NCBI GenBank assembly: GCA_947626475.1 | Contig: CANQSK010000011.1 | Location: 1 to 41,161 of the forward strand | Source of the DNA: an uncultured Lachnospiraceae bacterium | GTDB lineage: Bacteria; Bacillota; Clostridia; Lachnospirales; Lachnospiraceae | Reading direction: 5' to 3' | Length of the DNA stretch: 41,161 nucleotides | Shown: one piece after another, positions 16,809-24,476 of the stretch | How the letters are laid out: every line of letters starts with the position of its first letter | Numbering within the stretch: the first letter of the stretch is position 1 | The notes under the pieces: generated by a model | The model's database searches: none | Told to the model about the DNA's origin: nothing | The model's input: only the letters and a program-made list of their open reading frames with translations | Program-made: the position numbers and the translations under genes

Positions 16809-16853
16809 AGCTGCGCCGCAGACGGAGTAACAGGTTCCTTCCGCGGCGTAGCT
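16809..16853 (+). other. intercistronic hairpin after the binding-protein gene
   Basis: Arms AGCTGCGCCGC (16809-16819) and GCGGCGTAGCT (16843-16853) pair over 11 bp with one G-U, followed by only a weak T tract (GTGTTTA). Such structures after binding-protein genes commonly stabilise the upstream mRNA or partly terminate, giving more binding protein than the genes downstream. Confidence 0.6.
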
Positions 16854-16880
16854 GTGTTTAAAAGGGGGTAAAGAGAAAAA

Positions 16881-18899
16881 ATGAATCAGCAGATCACTCT
16901 TTTTCAGGATGATTTTCAATCGTTTTCCATAGGGCCGCTGCCTTTTGACCGGGAACACTCCGCTATGGGAGAGTACCATTATGTGAAGCAGCCCGGGTAC
17001 TCCGGACAGTGGTATGACCCGATCGCCAACTGTTATTACCGGGGGCCCAGCTGGATCGTCACAGCCAGGGACGGAATGCATTTTATGGAGCAGATGAGGG
17101 TGCGCAATCCGCTGACCCACAATGTCTGTCCCATACTTGCGACCGGCGATACAGACTGGGAGGATTATACAGTCAGTGTGAAAATGCGTCCGCTGTACAC
17201 GGGGGAGGAGGCAGGGATCCTGTTCCGCTACCAGACGTCGCTGATGCACTATGGTTTCTTCCTGAATCATGGAACCGCGCAGATGTACCGGGTAGACAAG
17301 AAGGAACGGACGCTGCTGGCGGAATGCTCCTTCGCTTATGACTGCGACACTCTCTACACTTTGTCAGTAACCTGCAAGGGAGATACATTTGTGTGCAGTG
17401 TGGATGAAAGTCCGCTTCTGACGGTAAAAGATGAACGTTATGCCAGCGGTAAGACGGCTCTGGCTGCTTACATGCCGGTTCAATATACAGATTTTCTTGT
17501 GACTGCCGGTGAGGAAAGCTACAGCCGGTATATTGCGAGAAAGGACGCCCGGCAGGCCAGGCTGGCGCAGAAACGGAGCCTTTATGCCAAGCCGAAGCTG
17601 TGGAAGGTGATCGACCTTAAGAATTTCGGCGCGTCCCGGCAGATCCGCTTCGGCCACCTGATGGGAGGAAGCGAGTGGTATTTTGTTATGGCGCAGCATC
17701 AGAAACGGGTATTTAAGGAGAGATACTGCAACATCAGCTGCCTGACAGCCGTCAATATCAGGACCGGGCAGGTGCTGTGGCAGCAGGGAGAGCCTTCCGA
17801 CCTTGCGGTCAATCAGGATACTACCTGCGATCTGCCTTTCCAGGTATATGATATTAACAACGACGGGTATGATGAGGTGATCGTGGCTCAGGACTTCCAG
17901 GTAAAGATTCTGGACGGCCGTACCGGGGAGGTGATCCGCTCCATGCCTACGCCCTTTAACGAGGAGCCTGCGGACCAGATCCTGGGCATCGAGTTTCAGA
18001 AGCATGCCTTTGACCGGTTAAATGTGGACGCTATCCGCATTGTGAATGTTTCCGGCAAAGAAAGGGCCAGCGATATCCTTATTAAAGACCGTTATGCCCG
18101 GCTATGGGTTTATGATGAAAATTTCCGGCTGCTGTGGAAATTCAACCACAATAATACCGGCCACTTCCCCTACGCCTATGATTTTGACGGGGACGGCAAG
18201 GACGAGGTATTCAGCTGCTATAACATGATTGACAGCGACGGAAAGCTGCTCTGGCAGCTGCCGGTGGATACGGACCATACGGACGAGATCGTGATCGGGC
18301 GAATCGACCCGGATGTGGACGACGATCTGATTGCCATAGTTTCCGGATGGGAAGGATTTATGATCGTTGACAAGCAGGGCAGGATCCGTGTGCGGGATAT
18401 TAACGGTCACGGCCAGCGCATCAGCATCGCCAATTACCGGGATGATCTGCCGGGGCTGCAGATCTGCACGACTACATACTGGGAGAATCAGGGAATCATC
18501 TATATGTACGACTGCAAAGGCAATGAACTGTGGCACTGGGAGCCTTCCAGCAACGGAAATGTCATCGCGCCGGTCAACTGGCAGGGCGACGGCACGGAGC
18601 TGGTTCTGCTTAACGGCAACACTTTGCTGGGCGGAATGATTGACGGAGAGGGGGACCAGGTTGTAATGTTCCCCGAAGACGGACATCCGGACATGTGCGC
18701 GGAAGTGATCGACCTGACGGGAGACGCCAGAGACGAGATCGTTCTCTGGGATGCTCACCGCATGTATATTTACACTCAGGACAGGCCCTGCGCGGTGACA
18801 GACAGAGAGTATGTTCCGGAAAAATATCCCCATTGTAATTCTTCCAACTACCGGGGCGAATTTTCTTTTGCCCGGTGGCGTGAGCGGCGGAAGGAATAA
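16881..18899 (+). CDS. cytoplasmic lectin-domain plus beta-propeller protein, probable polysaccharide lyase-like enzyme
   Basis: A 672-aa protein without a signal peptide. Residues ~1-215 look like a concanavalin/laminin-G-type sandwich (WEDYTVSVKMRP, GILFRYQ, TLYTLSVTCKGDTF). Residues ~235-660 resemble a beta-propeller with calcium-binding loops: YDINNDGYDEVIV, YDFDGDGKDEVF and IDLTGDARDEIV. That loop pattern occurs in FG-GAP proteins and in rhamnogalacturonan lyases (PL11-like). Some rhamnose-glucuronate lyases (PL27/PL42) are also seven-bladed propellers. Two GH105 genes downstream act on the unsaturated sugars lyases make, which supports a lyase. Because it lacks a secretion signal, it would act on imported oligosaccharides. 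It could also be a non-catalytic sugar-binding protein. I cannot assign catalytic residues. Confidence 0.6.
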   Translation: MNQQITLFQDDFQSFSIGPLPFDREHSAMGEYHYVKQPGYSGQWYDPIANCYYRGPSWIVTARDGMHFMEQMRVRNPLTHNVCPILATGDTDWEDYTVSVKMRPLYTGEEAGILFRYQTSLMHYGFFLNHGTAQMYRVDKKERTLLAECSFAYDCDTLYTLSVTCKGDTFVCSVDESPLLTVKDERYASGKTALAAYMPVQYTDFLVTAGEESYSRYIARKDARQARLAQKRSLYAKPKLWKVIDLKNFGASRQIRFGHLMGGSEWYFVMAQHQKRVFKERYCNISCLTAVNIRTGQVLWQQGEPSDLAVNQDTTCDLPFQVYDINNDGYDEVIVAQDFQVKILDGRTGEVIRSMPTPFNEEPADQILGIEFQKHAFDRLNVDAIRIVNVSGKERASDILIKDRYARLWVYDENFRLLWKFNHNNTGHFPYAYDFDGDGKDEVFSCYNMIDSDGKLLWQLPVDTDHTDEIVIGRIDPDVDDDLIAIVSGWEGFMIVDKQGRIRVRDINGHGQRISIANYRDDLPGLQICTTTYWENQGIIYMYDCKGNELWHWEPSSNGNVIAPVNWQGDGTELVLLNGNTLLGGMIDGEGDQVVMFPEDGHPDMCAEVIDLTGDARDEIVLWDAHRMYIYTQDRPCAVTDREYVPEKYPHCNSSNYRGEFSFARWRERRKE

Positions 18900-18922
18900 T
18901 CTATTTGGAAAGGATCCAGTCT

Positions 18923-20167
18923 ATGCTTTACCAACGGTATCTCCGGCAGTACGCGGAAGTATTTCGCCGTACCGACCGGAATATGTGGAATTATGAGGAC
19001 GGCTGCGTGTTGATCGGCCTGGAGGCCATGTATGGGGCCACCGGCGACGAGTTTTATTACGAGACTCTCAAACAGTTTATCGACCGGTACATTGAACCGG
19101 ACGGCACCATCCGCAAATATGACATCAATGAATTCAACCTGGATTACATACCTGCCGGAAGGGTTCTGTTCCGCATTTTTTCCCGTACCGGACAGCAGCG
19201 GTACCGTGTGCCGATAGAGACTCTGGAAAATCAGCTCCGCAGCCAGCCCAGGACGAAAAGCGGAAGCTTCTGGCATAAGGGAATCTATCCGAACCAGGTA
19301 TGGCTGGACGGGCTGTATATGGGGCTGCCCTATTATACGGCTTACGAGGTTATGTTTGGAGACGGAAGCCGCTATGAGGATGTGGTCCGGCAGTTTTCCA
19401 ATGCCCGCAGGTATCTGTTTGACAGCGAGACGGGCCTCTACTTTCATGCCTGGGATGAGTCGCGGAGTATTTTCTGGGCGGATCCGGAGACAGGCCTGTC
19501 CGAAAATATCTGGCTGAGAGCATTGGGGTGGTATTTGATGGCCCTGGCCGATGTATATGAGCTTTTCCCGGAAAACCGCAGGGAGGAGCGGGAAAAACTG
19601 GCGGAGCTGTGGAAAGAGGCGATCGGCGGGATCCTCCGCTGGCAGGATGAAGACAGCGGCCTGTTTTATCAGCTTCCCGCTTTGCCTGAACTGACCGGCA
19701 ATTATCTTGAGACCAGCGGTTCCCTGATGGTGGCGTACAGTCTGCTGAAGGGCGCCCGGCTTGGAGTTTTGCCCGGGGAATATTACTCCCGAAAGGGCGA
19801 AGAGATCCTGGCGGGCATTGAGCTTCGGCAGTTTACGATTCACCGGGGGCAGGTCAGCCTGGGAGGAATCTGCAAAGGAGCCGGACTTGGGCCGGCGGGG
19901 AATCTGCGGCGCAATGGGACCGCGGAATACTATCTGTCGGAAGACGTTGTCTTCGACGAACAGAAGGGAGCCGGCGTCTGCATGATGGCTTATGCGGAAT
20001 ATTTGCTGGCGCAGCAGGCCGGAACGCTTTCAGCGGAGTTTCCCAGAGTGGAGATCTTTACGAAGGAGTACGACCCGATCCTGCCGGATGACCCTAAATT
20101 TATGGAATTTCAGGCTCGCAAACAGGGGGAAAGCAGTTATGAGCGGAGAAGGGATTCACAGGTTTGA
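18923..20167 (+). CDS. GH105-family unsaturated glucuronyl/galacturonyl hydrolase (first copy)
   Basis: A 414-aa (alpha/alpha)6-barrel protein of the GH105 (YteR/YesR) type, which uses a hydration mechanism to release the unsaturated uronic acid from oligosaccharides made by lyases. Likely catalytic Asp residues are in FNLDYIPAGR and in NQVWLDGLYMGLPYY. FHAWDES and WLRALGWYLMAL are typical of the family, as is GTAEYYLSE near the C terminus. No signal peptide. The start is ATG 18923, 8 nt after GGAAAGGA; an in-frame TTG at 18905 is a weaker alternative. It runs ~35 residues past the family core, and the end of the gene overlaps the start of its paralogue. Confidence 0.88.
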   Translation: MLYQRYLRQYAEVFRRTDRNMWNYEDGCVLIGLEAMYGATGDEFYYETLKQFIDRYIEPDGTIRKYDINEFNLDYIPAGRVLFRIFSRTGQQRYRVPIETLENQLRSQPRTKSGSFWHKGIYPNQVWLDGLYMGLPYYTAYEVMFGDGSRYEDVVRQFSNARRYLFDSETGLYFHAWDESRSIFWADPETGLSENIWLRALGWYLMALADVYELFPENRREEREKLAELWKEAIGGILRWQDEDSGLFYQLPALPELTGNYLETSGSLMVAYSLLKGARLGVLPGEYYSRKGEEILAGIELRQFTIHRGQVSLGGICKGAGLGPAGNLRRNGTAEYYLSEDVVFDEQKGAGVCMMAYAEYLLAQQAGTLSAEFPRVEIFTKEYDPILPDDPKFMEFQARKQGESSYERRRDSQV

Positions 20168-21248
20168 GACTTATTTTAAAGAATACCTGAGCCGGGGGAT
20201 AGCAGGGGGCGCTGTCCACGGCAGATGGAATTATAAGGATGACCTGATCGTGATCGGGGCATATGATCTGTTTTGCGCTTCGGGAGATACATTTTACCGG
20301 GATGCCGTCATGGAGGTGACCCGGGACGCCCTCCTTCCCGACGGGCAGCTGGACGGATACAACCTGGATCAGATCAGCGCGGCGAAGACGGACAGGATTC
20401 TTGAGGAGCTGACCGGGCAGCCGCGCTACCGAGAACGGTTCCGGGAGAAGCTTGAGAAGCTGAAAACCCATCCGAGAACCCGCAGCGGCAGTTTCTGGCA
20501 TAAAGACATTTATCCTTACCAGGTCTGGTGCGACGGGCTGTATATGTGCATGCCGGTCTATATGACGGTTCCGGAAAACGTGGAGGATGGAGTCCGGCAG
20601 TTTGAAGCGGCGCGCAGATACATTTTTGATGAGGAGAAAGGCCTGTACCGCCATGCCTGGGATGAAAGCAGGCAGCAGGAGTGGGCGGACAGGGTGACGG
20701 GGCAGTCGCCCTGTGTGTGGCTGCGGGCGGAAGGCTGGCTGTTGATGGCCTTTACAGATTGTTACCCGCTGCTTTTGGAGGAATCTCAGAAGGTTCGGTT
20801 CTGCGGACTCCTCCGGGAGGCGGCTGACGGCATCCTGCCGTACCGGGACCCGGAGACGAAGCGGTTTTATCAGCTGGTTGACCAAAAGGAGCTGACCGGA
20901 AATTATCCTGAAGTCTCCGGTACCGCCATGGTGGCCTATGCTTTGATGAAGGGGGCGCGTCTGGGGATGCTTCCGGCGTCCTATGGGGAAAAGGGCGAAG
21001 AAATTCTCAATGGAATCGCGGAGCATGATCTGACCGCGCAGGACGGAAGGCTGGTTCTTGAACATATCTGCGGCAGCGCCGGCCTGGGGCCCGGACCGGA
21101 CAACCGGACGGACCGGGACGGCACGCCGGAATATTATCTGAGCGAGAAAATCAGACCGGATAATCAGCATGGCACGGGGGCCTGCATGATGGCCTACAGC
21201 GAATATCTCCTGCGGAGACAGCCGGAAAAGAGCGGCAAAACGGAATAA
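20139..21248 (+). CDS. GH105-family unsaturated uronyl hydrolase (second copy)
   Basis: A 369-aa cytoplasmic paralogue of the preceding gene, about the standard GH105 length. It shares RTRSGSFWHKDIYP, QVWCDGLYMCMPVY, YRHAWDESRQQEWAD, GNYPEVSGTAMVAYALMKGARLG and GTPEYYLSE. The first Asp region reads YNLDQISAAKT where its neighbour has FNLDYIPAGR, so the substrate pocket probably differs. ATG 20139, with GGGGGAAAG upstream, lies 29 bp inside the previous gene, which implies translational coupling. Possible division of labour: one enzyme for rhamnogalacturonan-derived and one for glucuronan- or gum-derived unsaturated ends. No terminator is obvious before the rpsF promoter. Confidence 0.87.
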   Translation: MSGEGIHRFETYFKEYLSRGIAGGAVHGRWNYKDDLIVIGAYDLFCASGDTFYRDAVMEVTRDALLPDGQLDGYNLDQISAAKTDRILEELTGQPRYRERFREKLEKLKTHPRTRSGSFWHKDIYPYQVWCDGLYMCMPVYMTVPENVEDGVRQFEAARRYIFDEEKGLYRHAWDESRQQEWADRVTGQSPCVWLRAEGWLLMAFTDCYPLLLEESQKVRFCGLLREAADGILPYRDPETKRFYQLVDQKELTGNYPEVSGTAMVAYALMKGARLGMLPASYGEKGEEILNGIAEHDLTAQDGRLVLEHICGSAGLGPGPDNRTDRDGTPEYYLSEKIRPDNQHGTGACMMAYSEYLLRRQPEKSGKTE

Positions 21249-21254
21249 AAGTCC

Positions 21255-21283
21255 TTGCATTTCCCGATGTTTCCTGATATAAT
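21255..21283 (+). promoter_or_regulatory. promoter of rpsF-ssb-rpsR
   Basis: -35 TTGCAT (21255-21260), 17-nt spacer, perfect -10 TATAAT (21278-21283). It starts 7 nt after the second GH105 stop codon and leaves a leader of ~70 nt before rpsF. Confidence 0.75.
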
Positions 21284-21304
21284 GTTATCCCGTGACATAT
21301 CAAT

Positions 21305-21335
21305 CCTTGCTCCCGTAACTGAAAGCGGGGGCCAG
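21305..21335 (+). promoter_or_regulatory. rpsF leader hairpin, candidate S6:S18 autoregulatory element
   Basis: A seven-base-pair stem GCTCCCG (21309-21315) with CGGGGGC (21326-21332), with one U-G pair and a 10-nt loop TAACTGAAAG, in the 5' leader of rpsF. Bacterial rpsF leaders often carry a structure with a CCG motif that binds the S6:S18 complex. The position and the CCG fit, but I have not aligned it to the published consensus. Confidence 0.4.
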
Positions 21336-21358
21336 AGACCATAAGGAGGTAAGAGACT

Positions 21359-21646
21359 ATGAACAAATACGAATTAGCAGTTGTTCTTAGTGCAAAGCTC
21401 GAAGACGAAGAGAGAGCCGCCGCCATGGAAAAGATACAGGGTTATATTACCCGTTTTGGCGGTACTGTGACGAATGTGGACGAGTGGGGCAAGAGAAGGC
21501 TTGCCTACGAGATTCAGAAGATGAAGGAAGGCTTCTATTACTTCGTGCAGTTCGAGGCCGATGCCGCGTGCCCGGGCGAACTGGAATCCCACGTTCGCAT
21601 TATGGAGCCCGTCATTCGTTATCTTTGCGTAAGACAGGATGCATAG
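21359..21646 (+). CDS. rpsF: 30S ribosomal protein S6
   Basis: Ribosomal protein of the 30S platform that binds with S18. It is 95 aa and begins MNKYELAVVLSAKLEDEER. The conserved core reads VDEWGKRRLAYEIQKMKEGFYYFVQF, and EPVIRYLCVRQD lies at the end. AAGGAGGTAAGAG is the ribosome binding site. It forms the classical rpsF-ssb-rpsR operon; ssb starts 20 nt after its stop. Confidence 0.98.
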   Translation: MNKYELAVVLSAKLEDEERAAAMEKIQGYITRFGGTVTNVDEWGKRRLAYEIQKMKEGFYYFVQFEADAACPGELESHVRIMEPVIRYLCVRQDA

Positions 21647-21666
21647 ATGAAGGAAAGTGTGATCGT

Positions 21667-22137
21667 ATGAATAGAGTAATCCTAATGGGCAGATTAACCA
21701 GAGATCCGGAAGTGCGCTACTCCCAGGGAGAGCGTTCCATGGCTATCACCAGATATACGCTGGCGGTAGACCGCAGAGGCCGCAGAAGCCAGAATCAGGA
21801 CGGCGAGCAGCAGACCGCGGATTTCATTCCCTGCGTGGCCTTTGACCGGGCGGGCGAGTTCGCGGAGAAGTATTTCCGTCAGGGCATGCGGGTTCTGGTA
21901 TCTGGAAGAATCCAGACAGGAAGCTACACCAACAGAGACGGTCAGAGAGTTTACACAACGGAAGTGATCGTGGACGATCAGGAATTCGCGGACAGCAGGA
22001 ACGCGTCTGCGGGAGACGGCGGCAGCTATCAGCAGCCGTATCAGCCGGCTTCCAGACCCGCTCCGTCCAGCGCCATAGGCGACGGATTCATGAATATTCC
22101 GGACGGAGTCGAGGACGAGGGACTTCCGTTCAACTAA
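21667..22137 (+). CDS. ssb: single-stranded DNA-binding protein
   Basis: Binds ssDNA as a tetramer during replication, repair and recombination. It is 156 aa. The OB fold begins MNRVILMGRLTRDPEVRY; DFIPCVAF, GMRVLVSGRIQTGSY and TTEVIVDD complete it (about 1-108). A Gln/Pro/Ser-rich disordered linker follows. The acidic tail ends DEGLPFN, so one Asn follows the Phe that normally ends the protein (DDLPF). The start is ATG 21667 with AAGGAAAG upstream; a longer open frame from 21484 overlaps rpsF and is rejected. Confidence 0.97.
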   Translation: MNRVILMGRLTRDPEVRYSQGERSMAITRYTLAVDRRGRRSQNQDGEQQTADFIPCVAFDRAGEFAEKYFRQGMRVLVSGRIQTGSYTNRDGQRVYTTEVIVDDQEFADSRNASAGDGGSYQQPYQPASRPAPSSAIGDGFMNIPDGVEDEGLPFN

Positions 22138-22161
22138 TTATCATAGAAGGAGGTACGAACC

Positions 22162-22431
22162 ATGCCATTCAATAAAACTGATAAGGCCGACGGCGCAAAG
22201 CCCAGGAGAAGCGGCGCTATCCGCAGAAGAAAGAAAGTATGTGTATTCTGCGGCGAGAAGAACGGCGTCATTGATTATAAGGACACCAACAAGCTGAAAA
22301 GATACGTATCTGAGAGAGGCAAGATCCTTCCCAGAAGGATCACCGGCAACTGCGCCAAGCACCAGAGAGCCCTGACTGTGGCGATCAAGAGAGCCCGCCA
22401 CGTCGCTCTGATGCCGTATACCTGTGACTGA
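22162..22431 (+). CDS. rpsR: 30S ribosomal protein S18
   Basis: Partner of S6 in the 30S subunit. It is 89 aa. The core reads [20 protein letters not shown], then [14 protein letters not shown] and [11 protein letters not shown]. The N-terminal CVFCGEKN plus later Cys and His residues resemble the zinc-binding C+ form of S18. AGAAGGAGGTACG is the ribosome binding site, and a strong terminator follows. Confidence 0.98.
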   Translation: MPFNKTDKADGAKPRRSGAIRRRKKVCVFCGEKNGVIDYKDTNKLKRYVSERGKILPRRITGNCAKHQRALTVAIKRARHVALMPYTCD

Positions 22432-22455
22432 TCCATAAAGCATAACGATTAAATT

Positions 22456-22496
22456 CCCGCCTGATTCCGCGAGACGATCAGGCGGGGATTTTTTTT
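22456..22496 (+). terminator. Rho-independent terminator of rpsF-ssb-rpsR
   Basis: Arms CCCGCCTGAT (22456-22465) and ATCAGGCGGG (22477-22486) pair perfectly over 10 bp, followed by GGATTTTTTTT. It is a strong terminator 24 nt after rpsR. Confidence 0.9.
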
Positions 22497-22506
22497 GCCT
22501 TTTTTA

Positions 22507-22587
22507 AACCCTGAGTTATTTTTTGGAATAAGTGTAATATTTTTCTGCCATCTATTTTGACGACTTATGAACCCTGAAAATTATAGT
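22507..22587 (+). promoter_or_regulatory. upstream region of the licCA-like gene: weak promoter and repeated octamer
   Basis: TTGACG (22557-22562) and TATAGT (22582-22587) could form a promoter with a long 19-nt spacer. The octamer AACCCTGA occurs twice, at 22507-22514 and 22570-22577, 63 bp apart (about six helical turns), the second copy inside the spacer. This could be an operator, for example for the winged-helix domain of the gene itself, but an octamer repeat in 100 bp can occur by chance. Confidence 0.3.
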
Positions 22588-22642
22588 AATATGATAAACA
22601 GAAAATACCGGAAACCAGCTTTACTATGAGGAGAACAGGATT

Positions 22643-24412
22643 GTGGATAAAAGAGATTATGTGGTGCTGTCCACGGTTGTCAAGACAAGATGCGCGACAG
22701 TCCGTGATGTGGCGGCCAAAACCGGGTATTCTCTGGGCATGGCGGACGCCTCTCTGAAATACCTGATCGCGGAAGGGTATCTGGATGAAGATTTTTTCCT
22801 GACACAGAAGACCATCGGCCTTATTCACCGCAACGGCCCGCGGCAGGCGGTGATCCTGGCGGCCGGAACCGGCTCCAGGATGCTGCCGATCAACGATGTG
22901 CCGAAGCCGCTTATGACCGTCAACGGGGAACCGCTGATTGAGAGACTGATCAATCAGCTTCACGTCACAGGCATATACAACATCCGTGTTGTAGTGGGGT
23001 ATGAGGCGGAACGCTTTGCCTATCTGACCAGCGTCTATCAGGTGGAACTGATCGAGAACCCTCAGTTCCTTACCGCAGGCAGCCTTCACTCTCTGAACTG
23101 CGCCGCCGGTATGCTGGACAACTGCTATATCATCAACGCGGACGTATGGTGCGGGGAAAATATTTTCAGCCGCACCGAGTACAATTCCTGGTATGCGGTG
23201 CGCAGCTATTACGACGACGAGAGCTGTGTGCGCGTTACGAGGAACATGGAGCTTACAGGTACAGGGCGGATGGGAGGCGGCAACGCCATGTGCGGGATCG
23301 CGTATCTCTGCGCCGATGACGCGGAGATCGTGCGTGCGAATCTGCAGCGCCTCTGCGCGGATCCGGCCTATCAGCAGGCGGACTGGGAGCAGGCGCTTTT
23401 CGGAAGTGACAATAAGAGCGTCGGCTACGCCAACATCATTTACGGCATGCTGGTTATGGATGTCAATACCTATGAGGATCTCCGCATGCTGGACAGCGAG
23501 TCGAAGGATCTGTCAGACCGGCGCATAGAGCTTATCAGCGGCATATTCCATGTCCGCCCGGAGGAGATCAGCGATATACACGCCCTGTCGGGAGGCATGA
23601 CCAACCGTTCCATGCATTTCAGCTGCGGCGGCAGGGAGTATCTGATGCGCCTTCCCGGCGAGGGGACCGATAAGCTCACGAGCCGCCGGCAGGAGTGCGC
23701 CGTCTATGAGGCCCTTGCCGGCAGCCGCCTGGAGATTGCCGACAACGTATGCTATATCGATCCGGACAACGGATACAAGATTACGGAATTCTGGCGGGAG
23801 GCCCGCTCCTGCGATCCGGACAATCCGAAGGACGCGGCCGCCTGCATGCGCCATCTGCGGCGTTTTCACGAGCAGCGGCTGAAGGTGGACTTTCGTTTTG
23901 ACCTGAAGGAGCAGATTGAGAAGTATGAGCGCCTGCGGGAAGATTCCATGCCTTTCGCGGACTATGGAGTCACCAGGCGCAATGTGGACGAGCTGCTGGA
24001 TATCGCTGAGACCTGTCCCAAAGAGATCTGTCTGTCTCACATCGACGCGGTGTACGACAACTTCCTTTTCATAAAAGGACCGGACGGAGCGGAGCAGGTG
24101 CGCCTGATCGACTGGGAATATGCCGGCATGAGCGATCCTCATGTGGATGTGGCCATGTTCTGTATCTACGCCTACTATGACAAGCAGCAGATCGATTCTG
24201 TTATCGACGCCTATTTTCAGGGAGCCTGTCCTGACCGGATCCGGCTGAAGATATACTGCTATATCGCCGCTGCCGGGCTTTTGTGGACCAACTGGTGCGA
24301 ATACAAGGCCAGGATGGGGGTCCGGTACGGAGCCTATGAGATGCGGCAGTATCAGTACGCGAAACAGTTTTATACTCACGCAATGGAACTGAAGGACGCT
24401 TTGGAGCAATGA
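22643..24412 (+). CDS. trifunctional-type protein: winged helix + phosphocholine cytidylyltransferase + choline kinase (LicCA-like)
   Basis: 589 aa in three parts. Residues ~1-60 are a winged helix (CATVRDVAAKTGYSLGMADA, then YLIAEGYLDED). Residues ~65-300 are a sugar/choline nucleotidyltransferase with AVILAAGTGSRMLP and PKPLMTVNGEPLIERL, as in LicC. Residues ~310-589 are a choline/ethanolamine-kinase-like APH fold (LicA type): LSGGMTNRSMHF and YLMRLPGEGTD, then the catalytic motif SHIDAVYDNF (Asp ~468) and metal-site IDWEYAGM (Asp ~489). Choline would be phosphorylated and then activated to CDP-choline. Fused LicCA proteins are known, for example in Treponema denticola; the N-terminal winged helix is an addition. 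GTG start 22643 follows GAGGAG. An MFS transporter and a glycerophosphodiesterase follow. A different amino-alcohol or sugar substrate remains possible. Confidence 0.82.
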   Translation: MDKRDYVVLSTVVKTRCATVRDVAAKTGYSLGMADASLKYLIAEGYLDEDFFLTQKTIGLIHRNGPRQAVILAAGTGSRMLPINDVPKPLMTVNGEPLIERLINQLHVTGIYNIRVVVGYEAERFAYLTSVYQVELIENPQFLTAGSLHSLNCAAGMLDNCYIINADVWCGENIFSRTEYNSWYAVRSYYDDESCVRVTRNMELTGTGRMGGGNAMCGIAYLCADDAEIVRANLQRLCADPAYQQADWEQALFGSDNKSVGYANIIYGMLVMDVNTYEDLRMLDSESKDLSDRRIELISGIFHVRPEEISDIHALSGGMTNRSMHFSCGGREYLMRLPGEGTDKLTSRRQECAVYEALAGSRLEIADNVCYIDPDNGYKITEFWREARSCDPDNPKDAAACMRHLRRFHEQRLKVDFRFDLKEQIEKYERLREDSMPFADYGVTRRNVDELLDIAETCPKEICLSHIDAVYDNFLFIKGPDGAEQVRLIDWEYAGMSDPHVDVAMFCIYAYYDKQQIDSVIDAYFQGACPDRIRLKIYCYIAAAGLLWTNWCEYKARMGVRYGAYEMRQYQYAKQFYTHAMELKDALEQ

Positions 24413-24476
24413 CAGGCCGTCATTAACGGGAGAGTTCCCCGATAATGAAATACATTTTTGAAGGAGAGACATAACA

